A stretch of 64,000 nt of DNA from JAEZPW01 sp035629075. GTDB taxonomy: Bacteria > Acidobacteriota > Terriglobia > Terriglobales > Acidobacteriaceae. Within the stretch, counting starts at the first letter, position 1. Every line of letters begins with the position of its first letter. Positions 51,629-58,567 of this stretch are shown in pieces. The stretch is from positions 1 through 64,000 of the forward strand of contig DASPIK010000010.1 of NCBI GenBank assembly GCA_035629075.1. Direction: 5' to 3'. The position numbers were made by a program, and so were the translations under genes. The notes under the pieces are model-generated. The model searched no databases, had not been told where the DNA came from, and saw nothing but the letters and a program-made list of their open reading frames with translations.

Positions 51629-52294
51629 ATGCCAAAGATCAAGTGCTTACTCGTTGACGACCACACGCTGTTCCGCCAGGGCGTACGCCGGCTCCTTGAA
51701 AGCGAGTCGGATTTCGAAATAGTTGGCGAATCGCCCGATGCGGGCGACGCCGTGGAAAAGGCGCGTGACCTGCGCCCGGATATCGTGCTGATGGATATCG
51801 GCATGCCGGGGCTGTCGTCGTTCGAGGCCGCACGCCACATTCGCAAGAACCGGCCCGAGACGAAGGTTCTGTTCCTCACGATGTATGAGGACGAGGACTA
51901 CCTTGTGCAGTGTCTGGAAGTCGGCGCCGCCGGCTATGTGTTGAAGGACACGCCCGCGCCGCAGCTTGTGACCGCTGTACGCGACGTCTATAAGGGCGGC
52001 AAGTACCTGTCGTCGCAGGTACTGTCGAAGCTCGTGGAGGACTTCCGCGCACGTGTGCGTGACGCCAAGATGCGTCCGCGCATCTCGACCCTCACGCCCC
52101 GCGAGCGCGAGATCCTGAAACTGCTGGCCGAAGGCAATTCGGTGAAGGAAATTGCCGTGCTGCTGGCGCTCAGCGTCAAGACTGTCGAGGCGCACAAATT
52201 CAACCTGATGCGCAAGCTCGATATTCACAACAAAGCGCAGCTGGTCACGTACGCGATCCAGAAGAAGATCATCAAAATTCCGGTAAACCAGTAA
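51629..52294 (+). CDS. NarL/FixJ-type response regulator
   Basis: Receiver (DDHTLFRQGVRRLLESE, phospho-Asp in IVLMDIGMPGLSS, switch Lys in VLKDTPAP) followed by LuxR-type HTH (LTPREREILKLLAEGNSVKE, VKTVEAHKFNLMRKLDIHNK). It is 154 bases downstream of the GAF kinase and is its evident partner. It regulates transcription by binding DNA as a dimer; targets are unknown. The spacer carries a T-rich tract and may hold its own promoter. Confidence 0.93.
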   Translation: MPKIKCLLVDDHTLFRQGVRRLLESESDFEIVGESPDAGDAVEKARDLRPDIVLMDIGMPGLSSFEAARHIRKNRPETKVLFLTMYEDEDYLVQCLEVGAAGYVLKDTPAPQLVTAVRDVYKGGKYLSSQVLSKLVEDFRARVRDAKMRPRISTLTPREREILKLLAEGNSVKEIAVLLALSVKTVEAHKFNLMRKLDIHNKAQLVTYAIQKKIIKIPVNQ

Positions 52295-52415
52295 CGCCGG
52301 CGCTACAGAGGGAAGTGCTTAGCTGCCCACCCTGGCGCCGAAGAGCACGGCGCGAGGGTGGGTACCCTCGATGAGGGCGTCCCGCCTGCCACTCGCGAAC
52401 CGCACGGAGTCGAGC

Positions 52416-52658
52416 ATGCTTCATCGACGCAGACCTCAGTCCACACAAGCCCTGGTTTCTCAGACGCGAGCGGCCAGCACTGGCGCAATTGCCGTCGGAG
52501 CTTTTGCGCTTGGAGCTTTTGCTGTAGGCGCGCTGGCAATCGGCGCGCTGGCGATCCGCAAGCTGCGAATTCAAGACATAAAGCTCGACAGAGTCGAGAT
52601 CAAGCACTTGCGCGTGAAGCACATGGAAACGGCGGAAACACCGCCCTCGCCGTCGTAA
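52416..52658 (+). CDS. Small protein with alternating hydrophobic repeat (GAxAxGAxA)
   Basis: The 80-residue product has a central run TGAIAVGAFALGAFAVGALA and then IGALAIRKLRIQDIKLDRVE, which steps with a five-residue period of Ala/Gly-Leu/Ile. This pattern resembles pentapeptide-type right-handed beta-helices more than a simple membrane helix, although the first part is hydrophobic enough to insert. The C-terminus KHLRVKHMETAETPPSPS is polar. ATG 52416 is preferred to 52371. No function is known to me. Confidence 0.6.
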   Translation: MLHRRRPQSTQALVSQTRAASTGAIAVGAFALGAFAVGALAIGALAIRKLRIQDIKLDRVEIKHLRVKHMETAETPPSPS

Positions 52659-53122
52659 CGCAAGAACAACCAGTCTTCGCTTCGCGGCATATGACAGGCC
52701 CACGTGGGCGTCATGATGCCGAGGCGCTCGTGTCACGGGCGTGCAGCAGGACTCTCCTGCATTGTTGTAGGCCGGGCGTACCCGTGGCCTGCCCCCTCCC
52801 CCTCTTTTCCGGAAATCCGCTGTTTACGCGGTGCTGCGCACGGGGTATATCTCAGAATCCTACAAACAAAGGACTTAGGTTCTGATTGGTATCTGTGCCG
52901 ATCAAATGCGTGGCCGCACTATTGTTTGCTGCTATGTCCAGCGTAGCAGGCCTCCGGGTGATGAACCGACAGGGTGCAGGAGGAAATATTTCGTGTGTGC
53001 TCAGGAGCTTGGGGAGTTATGCACAGGCGAGGGGGCTTGACCATAGCGTCAGGGCTGCTCTGGATAGGTGGTGAGAAGCCCTGTTCTCAACAGCTAATTG
53101 AAAAGATGTGCTTGACTGCGGT
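52659..53122. other. Gene-poor start of the accessory zone, with half copy of the structured repeat
   Basis: No ORF here looks conserved, although 52886-53074 (plus) begins with a signal-like stretch and could be a decayed remnant. The right half of the structured repeat (GGATAGGTGGTGAGAAGCCC and CTGTTCTCAACAGC) lies at 53062-53095, just before the next gene. Confidence 0.45.
53062..53095 (+). repeat. Structured repeat, right half only (copy A)
   Basis: It carries the GCCCTGTTCTCAACAGC ending that copy D at 54861-54925 also has (GCCCTGTTCGCAACAGC), 27 bases before the next start codon. Confidence 0.6.
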
Positions 53123-53566
53123 ATGTTCCACGTCGTGCGTGCGATTACTTTCGCGGTGTTGCTGTTGATTGCCAGCACGGCTGGCGGCCACCAACCCAAA
53201 ATGGCGAAGCGCAGGATTGCCTGCAAAACTCCTGCGAACGCAGCATCATGTTACTGGACGCACGGCAGGCTAAGCATGTACAACGGCACACCAGCATTTC
53301 GTCTGTGGAAAGTCGGAACCCATCGCTTGCTAGGCATTCACAGCGGCCCGGGGGCTGAGCAAAAGGATGAACTCGACAACGAGCATCCGGGACTTCCCGA
53401 ATCTGTGGAAACGAAGCTGAAGCCGTTTGCGAATCGCATTTTTGGAGACTTTGAAGTGTGCCCGTTGGAGCCTGAGCGTAAGGGTGCAATGCAGGCGGCC
53501 TGTATCGAATCAGCACGGAACGTTGTTGTCGAGTCAGAAACGGATTCCAACGCCGAAAAACGCTGA
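53123..53566 (+). CDS. Small secreted protein of acidobacterial type, function unknown
   Basis: A signal peptide (MFHVVRAITFAVLLLIASTA) is followed by about 125 residues with four cysteines: RRIACKTPANAASCYWTHGR, LSMYNGTPAFRLWKVGTHRL, FGDFEVCPLEPERKGAMQAA, CIESARN. I recall this pattern as a recurrent secreted protein in Acidobacteriota, with paired cysteines likely forming disulfides, but no function. ATG 53123 is chosen at the signal peptide; an upstream TTG at 53108 also fits. It lies between repeat copies A and B. Confidence 0.7.
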   Translation: MFHVVRAITFAVLLLIASTAGGHQPKMAKRRIACKTPANAASCYWTHGRLSMYNGTPAFRLWKVGTHRLLGIHSGPGAEQKDELDNEHPGLPESVETKLKPFANRIFGDFEVCPLEPERKGAMQAACIESARNVVVESETDSNAEKR

Positions 53567-53596
53567 GCGTTATGGCTCTCATCGCATTGTGAGTGG

Positions 53597-53649
53597 TAAA
53601 TCCGCATACCACCAACAATCCCGAAACGGGATAGTGAGCGGAATGCCCT
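53597..53649 (+). repeat. Structured repeat, copy B
   Basis: AAATCCGC on the left, ATCCC-GAAAC-GGGAT in the centre, GCCCT on the right. Arms are 11 nt each side, with 6-nt internal spacers as in copies C and D, but pairing in the outer arm is partly lost. It begins 30 bases after a stop codon. Confidence 0.7.
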
Positions 53650-53733
53650 GATATCTCCACAATCGTTGAACTTAGCCGCAAATCCGAGTAAGGTGCTGAC
53701 GTGAAAACAACGGTTCTGAGAGCGTGACGTTGT

Positions 53734-54558
53734 ATGCAGCGTTTCCTGCTGATGCTTGTTTGCCTTATCGCCTTGGTGCCGACGTGTCATTCTGCAACTG
53801 ACTCGGCGGTGCCGCGCCCTTCCATTGACCTCGGATGGATTGTCACAGTCGAACGGGACGCTGGGTGGATGGTTGTCTCATCGTCGCACATCCCATGGAA
53901 AGGCGACGCCTTCCGCCCCTCCGACGTTATTGTCTCAATCGACGGGCGGACAATAGCAACACTGAACGCGGTGAGTGTCGCCTACCTCTTGCACACGGTC
54001 AATATTGACGCTAAACACAGCGTTGTTCTTCGGGGCGGCAAGACAGTCCGCCTGAATTTCGCTCCCAGCGACCGCCTTATTGCATACGGGCTTCGCGTTC
54101 ATTCCTTCCGAAACGTAAGGTTGTATCAGCGTACTGAGCGGCTACCTTCCTTCAATCTCCCCGACGTAAGCGGCAAGGTTCAGCCCATCAACTTCGTTGG
54201 ACAATGGACGCTCTTGCGCGTCGGGATTTTGGGATGTGATAAGCACGACCTCGATGCATTCAATGAGATTGCAAAAACGTCCGAATTGCAGGTGGTGGCA
54301 GTCTCCGTATTCGAGGAACCTCACGAAGTCGAAAGAGTGATGGTGGACAATCGTTACGATTTTCCTGTTTTCGTGGCTGGTGGACGAACCATTGGTGGGC
54401 CACGCGACAGCGACTTTGCAGTAGCGACGCTCCCCACGGGCGGAACTGCGACTTACGTACTGGTCAGGCCGCCAGGTGACATCGCGTTTGTATCCAGCGG
54501 TTGGAATTCACTTAGGTCGGCGTGGTTGCGATACAAGTCACTCGCAGCGCTGCGATAG
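53734..54558 (+). CDS. Secreted PDZ-like/thioredoxin-fold protein
   Basis: A signal peptide (FLLMLVCLIALVPTCHS) leads to a PDZ-like region (about 30-115: GWMVVSSSHIPWKGDAFRPS, DVIVSIDGRTIATLN). A thioredoxin/AhpC-like domain follows (about 135-265: LPSFNLPDVSGKVQPINFVG, TLLRVGILGCDKHDLDAFNE, LQVVAVSVFEEPHEVERVMV). The usual CxxC is absent; a single Cys stands in ILGCDKHD, which could be a peroxiredoxin-like residue or a lost site. Likely periplasmic. Flanked by repeat copies B and C. Confidence 0.65.
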   Translation: MQRFLLMLVCLIALVPTCHSATDSAVPRPSIDLGWIVTVERDAGWMVVSSSHIPWKGDAFRPSDVIVSIDGRTIATLNAVSVAYLLHTVNIDAKHSVVLRGGKTVRLNFAPSDRLIAYGLRVHSFRNVRLYQRTERLPSFNLPDVSGKVQPINFVGQWTLLRVGILGCDKHDLDAFNEIAKTSELQVVAVSVFEEPHEVERVMVDNRYDFPVFVAGGRTIGGPRDSDFAVATLPTGGTATYVLVRPPGDIAFVSSGWNSLRSAWLRYKSLAALR

Positions 54559-54573
54559 AGGCTTTGCTGTCAG

Positions 54574-54627
54574 TAAATCGGCATATCGCTCACAATCCCG
54601 ATTCGGGGATTGTGAGTGCGAAGCCCT
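54574..54627 (+). repeat. Structured repeat, copy C (best folded)
   Basis: GGC (54580-54582), 6-nt spacer, CTCACAATCCC (54589-54599), loop GATTCG, GGGATTGTGAG (54606-54616), 6-nt spacer, GCC (54623-54625). The 11-bp stem is perfect. It starts 16 bases after the stop of the upstream gene. Confidence 0.85.
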
Positions 54628-54650
54628 ATTTTGTGCGCGATCAACGAGTG

Positions 54651-54785
54651 TTGCAGGTTCGCGGTGTAAGCCAGCAACTGTTTGCGTGAGAACTTTTTCC
54701 GGATAACAACCTTGCTGTGCTTGTCGAGGGCGACCAGATTAAAGGTGTTCTTGCCGAGATCAATGCCGATCGAAGCGATATCCAT
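54651..54785 (-). pseudogene. IS110-family transposase, N-terminal remnant
   Basis: About 45 residues (IASIGIDLGKNTFNLVALDK, then HSKVVIRKKFSRKQL) match the start of the DEDD (RuvC-like) domain of IS110 transposases, with the first catalytic Asp in GIDLG. The frame then runs into repeat copy C, so over 85 percent of the gene is missing and it cannot be active. GGAG precedes the ATG. The remnant fills the space between repeat copies C and D. Confidence 0.8.
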
Positions 54786-54860
54786 GCGATGATCCTCCGG
54801 ATGTATGCTGCTGCTCGATCATGCCACTCGCGTGGTGATCGAGTCGGCGGACCATCTCAT

Positions 54861-54925
54861 TAATCGGCTTCCCTCCACCAATCCCGAAACGGGATACCGT
54901 GGATGAATGCCCTGTTCGCAACAGC
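54861..54925 (+). repeat. Structured repeat, copy D with long right end
   Basis: GGC (54866-54868), 6-nt spacer, CCACCAATCCC, loop GAAAC, GGGATACCGTGG, 6-nt spacer, GCC (54909-54911), then CTGTTCGCAACAGC. The outer stem is CCAC/GTGG where copy C has CTCAC/GTGAG, so pairing is kept with changed bases. It stands 22 bases before the next start. Confidence 0.8.
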
Positions 54926-54947
54926 TATGAGCGAGTAGAGTTGCAGG

Positions 54948-55330
54948 ATGAAACACGCAATCGCAATCGGCGCACTGTTGCTGGTCGCCACCGTATATGC
55001 GCAGAACGAACATGGAACGTGTTCTGAGGACGGATTTGTCTCGTTGCCGCTGCGCGGATGGGTAGGCTACACCAACACCGGAGAATCCCAATCTGACATG
55101 ACGGTTGAGTGCTTCACGAATCCTGACGAACCGCCGATAGCGTCAACGAAACCGATGCAGCCGGAAGGTTCTCTTTCCCGAAACTCAAGCCCGGAAAGTA
55201 CTACCTGAAAGCATCGAAGCGTTTGCCGGAAGGGTGGATTGTTAATGCAGACGACGTGGTGACAATGAATGAACGGTCGCATGGCGTCGCTTGTCTCGTT
55301 GCAGAGGCCGAACCACCGCAGGCGCAGTAA
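54948..55330 (+). pseudogene. Small secreted CarboxypepD-reg-like protein, broken by a 1-base deletion
   Basis: Reading starts with a signal peptide (MKHAIAIGALLLVATVYAQ) and goes in frame to about 55150 (DEPPIAST). Restoring one A in the run at 55149-55151 continues as KTDAAGRFSFPKLKPGKYYL and KASKRLPEGWIVNADDVVTM to the stop at 55328. This is a typical carboxypeptidase-regulatory beta sandwich. As sequenced, the frame ends early at 55208. Either a real inactivating mutation or a homopolymer sequencing error. Flanked by repeat copies D and E. Confidence 0.75.
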
Positions 55331-55347
55331 TTCCTTTTGCTGTGCAG

Positions 55348-55391
55348 AAATCGGCTATCATTCTGAATCCCGAAATGGTGCGGAATGACGA
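55348..55391 (+). repeat. Structured repeat, copy E (degenerate right half)
   Basis: GCTGTGCAGAAATCGGC on the left matches copy F (GCTGTTCAGAAATCGGC), followed by GAATCCCGAAATGG. The right arm has lost GGGAT. It lies about 10 bases after the restored stop of the upstream gene and runs into the start of the next. Confidence 0.65.
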
Positions 55392-55872
55392 AAAAGACAC
55401 GCTGGATTCTGCTCTCAGTTGCGCCCTTGCAATCGGCGTGCTGATTCTCAGACCTTTCTGGCGACTGGCAAAACAAACTGCTCACGAAGCTCGTGCTCGT
55501 GAGAGCGTCAGGAGTATCAACAATGCCGAGCAGCAGTTCGCACGTTTGAACCCTTCTCAGGGATTCACATGCGACTTAGATGACCTGCGGCGTGCTGGTT
55601 GGGTGCCGCCCTCATCAAGCCCGTACGCCTATGAAATCGGTTGTGATGGCCTAGAACGCCCACGCACTTCGTACCTGATCTTCGCCTACCCAGCAGACAA
55701 ATTGCCCCAAGGGGTTTGGGGCTTTTGGGTGATGTGTTCCGACCAAAGCGGGAAGGTGTGGCAGAATCTGAGCCGCGAAGAGATGCAGGACACCGCAACC
55801 GAAGATGAACGCGCTGGGAAATACGATCTTGCGAAGATTTGCCGCAGGGATAACGAAGCGACACTGAAATAG
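55385..55872 (+). pseudogene. Small membrane-anchored protein of unknown function, N-terminal 1-base deletion
   Basis: ATG at 55385 opens MTKKTRWILLSVAPL, a basic start plus hydrophobic helix, but stops 60 bases on. Adding one C to the CCC run near 55427-55430 joins it to LAIGVLILRPFWRLAKQTAH in the long downstream frame, giving a standard N-terminal anchor. The rest (INNAEQQFARLNPSQGFTCD, LDDLRRAGWVPPSSSPYAYE) resembles pilin-like or type-II-secretion-like soluble domains of Acidobacteriota, without a clear prepilin site. The uncorrected frame (from 55291) runs through the repeat and has no anchor. Confidence 0.65.
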
Positions 55873-55910
55873 CTGTTCAGAAATCGGCTTTCAACTCACG
55901 ATCCCGATTC
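55872..55910 (+). repeat. Structured repeat, left half only (copy F)
   Basis: GCTGTTCAGAAATCGGC then ACTCACGATCCCGATTC. It overlaps the stop codon of the gene before and ends at the centre of the palindrome, where the aldo/keto reductase fragment begins. Confidence 0.7.
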
Positions 55911-56468
55911 TTTGGACCCGAAGGGGCGCAGGAGGCGCTGCTGGAGGCAAGGCAGGCCGGAAAGCTGCGTTACATCGGCTTCACCGGGCACAAGGATCCG
56001 CGAATACATCTCAACATGCTCGAGGTGGCGCAGCAGAACGGCTTCAAGTTCGACGCCTCGCAGTTGCCCATCAACGTCATGGACGCGCATTTCCGCAGCT
56101 TCTCGAAGCTGGTGGTGCCGGAAATGGTGAAGCAGGGCATCGGCGTGCTCGCCATGAAGACGCTGGCCAATGGCGCGATCGTGAAGTCGGGAACGGTCAC
56201 GCCAATTGAAGCGATCCAGTATGCGCTGAGCTCGGTGGTCATCTGCGGGATCGATAACATGGAAGTACTGGACCAGGCGACCGAAGCGGCGCGGTTGTTC
56301 AAGCCATTCTCGGAAGAGCAACTGAGGAAGTTGCTGGCGAAAACCGCGCAAGCCGCGGCGACAGGCAAGTTTGAGCCGTTCAAGACGTCGTCGATTTATG
56401 ACGGAACCGCGCAGAACGTGGAGTGGATGGGAGAAGAACCGGAAGAGGTCAAGGCGATGGTGGGGTGA
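55911..56468 (+). pseudogene. Aldo/keto reductase, 5'-truncated
   Basis: The frame matches the C-terminal half of a bacterial aldo/keto reductase: GAQEALLEARQAGKLRYIGF, TGHKDP, FDASQLPINVMDAHFRSFSK, QGIGVLAMKTLANGAIVKSG, TPIEAIQYALSSVVICGIDN. The first roughly 120-130 residues, with the catalytic Asp/Tyr/Lys region, are missing. Homology starts directly after repeat copy F. Internal ATG at 56016 exists but would give half a barrel. Probably non-functional, moved or cut by recombination at the repeat. Confidence 0.82.
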
Positions 56469-56817
56469 ACCATATCGCCCATCATGATGCGATCAGCAAT
56501 AATCCCGATTGAGTGTTTTGAGACGAGGGGCAGCCCCGAGTGTCGCCCCTACGGGGCTCGGGGAGTTGTGCGCCGAAACCCAGGGCTGAAGCCCTGGGCT
56601 AATGAATGCCGCCCCCTGACGGGGCTGACAGTACGCGCTGGGCTAACGAATGCCGCCCTGACGAGCTAACAGTTGCGCCATTTCGAAAGCTGCACCGTCG
56701 CGAAGGCTGATCTCGAAGGGTCGCGCGTCGATCCGCGGCTTCTGCGGAACCAAATGCATGGATAGCTTGCGATAAATAGCTTGCGTGGACTGCGCGGCAG
56801 AGTTCTACTGTCGTGCC
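56469..56817. repeat. Gene-free stretch with palindromic and direct repeats
   Basis: 56534-56563 folds as nested CCCCGAG/CTCGGGG and GCCCC/GGGGC stems. 56579-56598 is CCCAGGGCT-GA-AGCCCTGGG, a perfect palindrome. GGGCTAATGAATGCCGCCCC (from 56596) recurs as GGGCTAACGAATGCCGCCCT (from 56640). This resembles a dispersed repeat I associate with acidobacterial genomes. A weak partial match to the structured repeat (AATCCCGATT) is at 56500-56512. Confidence 0.6.
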
Positions 56818-58523
56818 ATGCAAAGGACATCCTGCGAAAAGATCCGCTGGTCTGCCGCCCTCGTTCTGCTTAGCGCTTCGTTGATCGTGATTGTTGCGAC
56901 ATCTGCCCTAGCGCAAAAGCTGTCCGGGGCTTCTTCGCCAAAGATTGTGTCGCGGTCGCAGTTGGTGCTCGTGCCGGTGGTGGTTCGCGACAAGTCCGGA
57001 CGGCATGCCAAAGGGCTGACCAAGCAGGACTTCATCGTTCAGGAGAACGGCGCGGAACGCGTGCTCGCGTTTTCGGAAGAGGTCACGACTTCGAGCGAGC
57101 CGATTCCGCGTCCGGCGGCATCGGGTGAGTTCACGAACATCAATGCGGCCAATACCGCGCCGCGGCGACTCGTGATCATGGCGCTCGACCGGATTAACAC
57201 GCCGATGTTCGACCAGAACTATGCCCGGCACCAGATGGGCAAGTTTCTCTCCAGCGCACTCAATGACAACGCACTCATTGCGCTGGTTACAGTGGACATC
57301 GGCGGTTTAAAGGTGGTTCGTGATTTCACTGATGACCGGGATGCGCTGTTAGCGGAACTGGCGAAGCTGCGTTCTTCTCCGGATACGGTGACAACGTCTT
57401 CGAAGGCGCCCCTGACAAATTCGGTACGTCGGGCTCAATCGTTGAAGCATTGTTGCAGGACTTCAAGGGGCGGGACGACAAAGCTCGTGCAGAGGAGAGA
57501 GCAGGGCGAAGCCACCAGTCAATCAGGCGCACTCTGGATGCGTTGGAGGAATTCGCTCGCGCCTACTCCGGCGTGCCTGGTCGCAAGGCGCTGATTTGGA
57601 TTACCGCAGGCTTCCCGTTCACCGTCAATGCCGCGGGCCGCCTCGTCGGGACTTTGCCCAGGGGCGTTCGAGACTCGCTAACAGAGTTAATGCCGATTTA
57701 TGAACGAGCATGGCAGGTGCTCAATGACGCGAACATGTCGGTCTACACGGTAGACGCTCGCGGACTCGTCGCAAACACGGGGATGTGGCAAGCAAGTACG
57801 TATACCGGGTGGGACCGGAGAAGCGCACACCAGCGTTGGATGGAGGAAGACCTGGTCTTCAGCGACACCGTTGCCACGCTGCGCAGCTTCGCGGAGATGA
57901 CCGGCGGAAAAGCCTACGTCAACACCAACGACCTCGCGTCCAGCTTTCGTGACGCCGCGGACGACAGCTCCCATTACTACCTGCTGGGCTACTACCTTGA
58001 CGGCAGGGACGTGAAGCCAGGTTGGCGAAACCTGAATGTGCGCGTTCGTCAGGATGGATTTCATACCAGGGCGCGCAAGGGGTTCTTCGTCGATGCGAAG
58101 CGCGATGATGAGAGGCACGATCTTGATCTTGCGCTCACGTCGCCTCTGCAACTTACCGAGATCCCGTTAACGGTACGGTGGACCGAACAGAAGCCGGTGC
58201 CCAACTCGAAAGAGGTTCAGGTAGGGTTCAGCGTGTCTCTGAAGCCCGAGGGCGTCACCATCGATGAGGCCAATCGCAACCACATGGGTTTCGAGGCAGT
58301 CGCGGTCGCTGTCACGCCGGAAGGCAAGCGGGCCGCGGACGTGACGCACAAGGCCGAGTCCCGCTTGACGGCTCAACAGGTGGAGGCAGTGAAAACATCG
58401 GGTGCGACCTACAACGACTTCTTCCGGTTGGCTCCGGGTTCCTACACGGCAAAGTTCGTGATTCGCGATGTCGTGTCGGGTCGCATTGGCAGCGTGATCG
58501 CGCCACTGAAAGTGGTGGAGTAG
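56818..58523 (+). pseudogene. Secreted VWFA-related domain protein, interrupted by a frameshift near 57390
   Basis: Frame one (56818 to about 57390) gives a signal peptide (WSAALVLLSASLIVIVATSA) and the typical start of acidobacterial VWFA-related proteins: SRSQLVLVPVVVRDKSGRHA, KGLTKQDFIVQENGAERVLA. Frame two continues NVFEGAPDKFGTSGSIVEAL, RTLDALEEFARAYSGVPGRK, ALIWITAGFPF and DSSHYYLLGYYLDGRDVKPG to the stop at 58521. Joining them needs one extra base near 57390. As written, neither half is a full protein. It may be a true pseudogene or a sequencing error. Members are exported and may bind metal through a MIDAS-like site. Confidence 0.8.
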
Positions 58524-58567
58524 CTGAACGCGGCGGCGCGAACTAGTGGAATGGCCTTCCCACTCGA

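Noticed and set aside
52886..53074. 62-codon ORF with a signal-like start
   Set aside because: After about 25 residues it loses protein-like character and runs into a half repeat; at most a remnant, so not listed as a gene.
54651..54860. Active IS110 element with bridge RNA
   Set aside because: Only about 45 codons of transposase remain and there is no room for the non-coding end, so only a remnant is supported.
53062..55910. Integron attC sites in the repeat array
   Set aside because: The repeats are palindromic and follow genes, but RYYYAAC/GTTRRRY core sites in the correct order were not found and no integrase is in the window.
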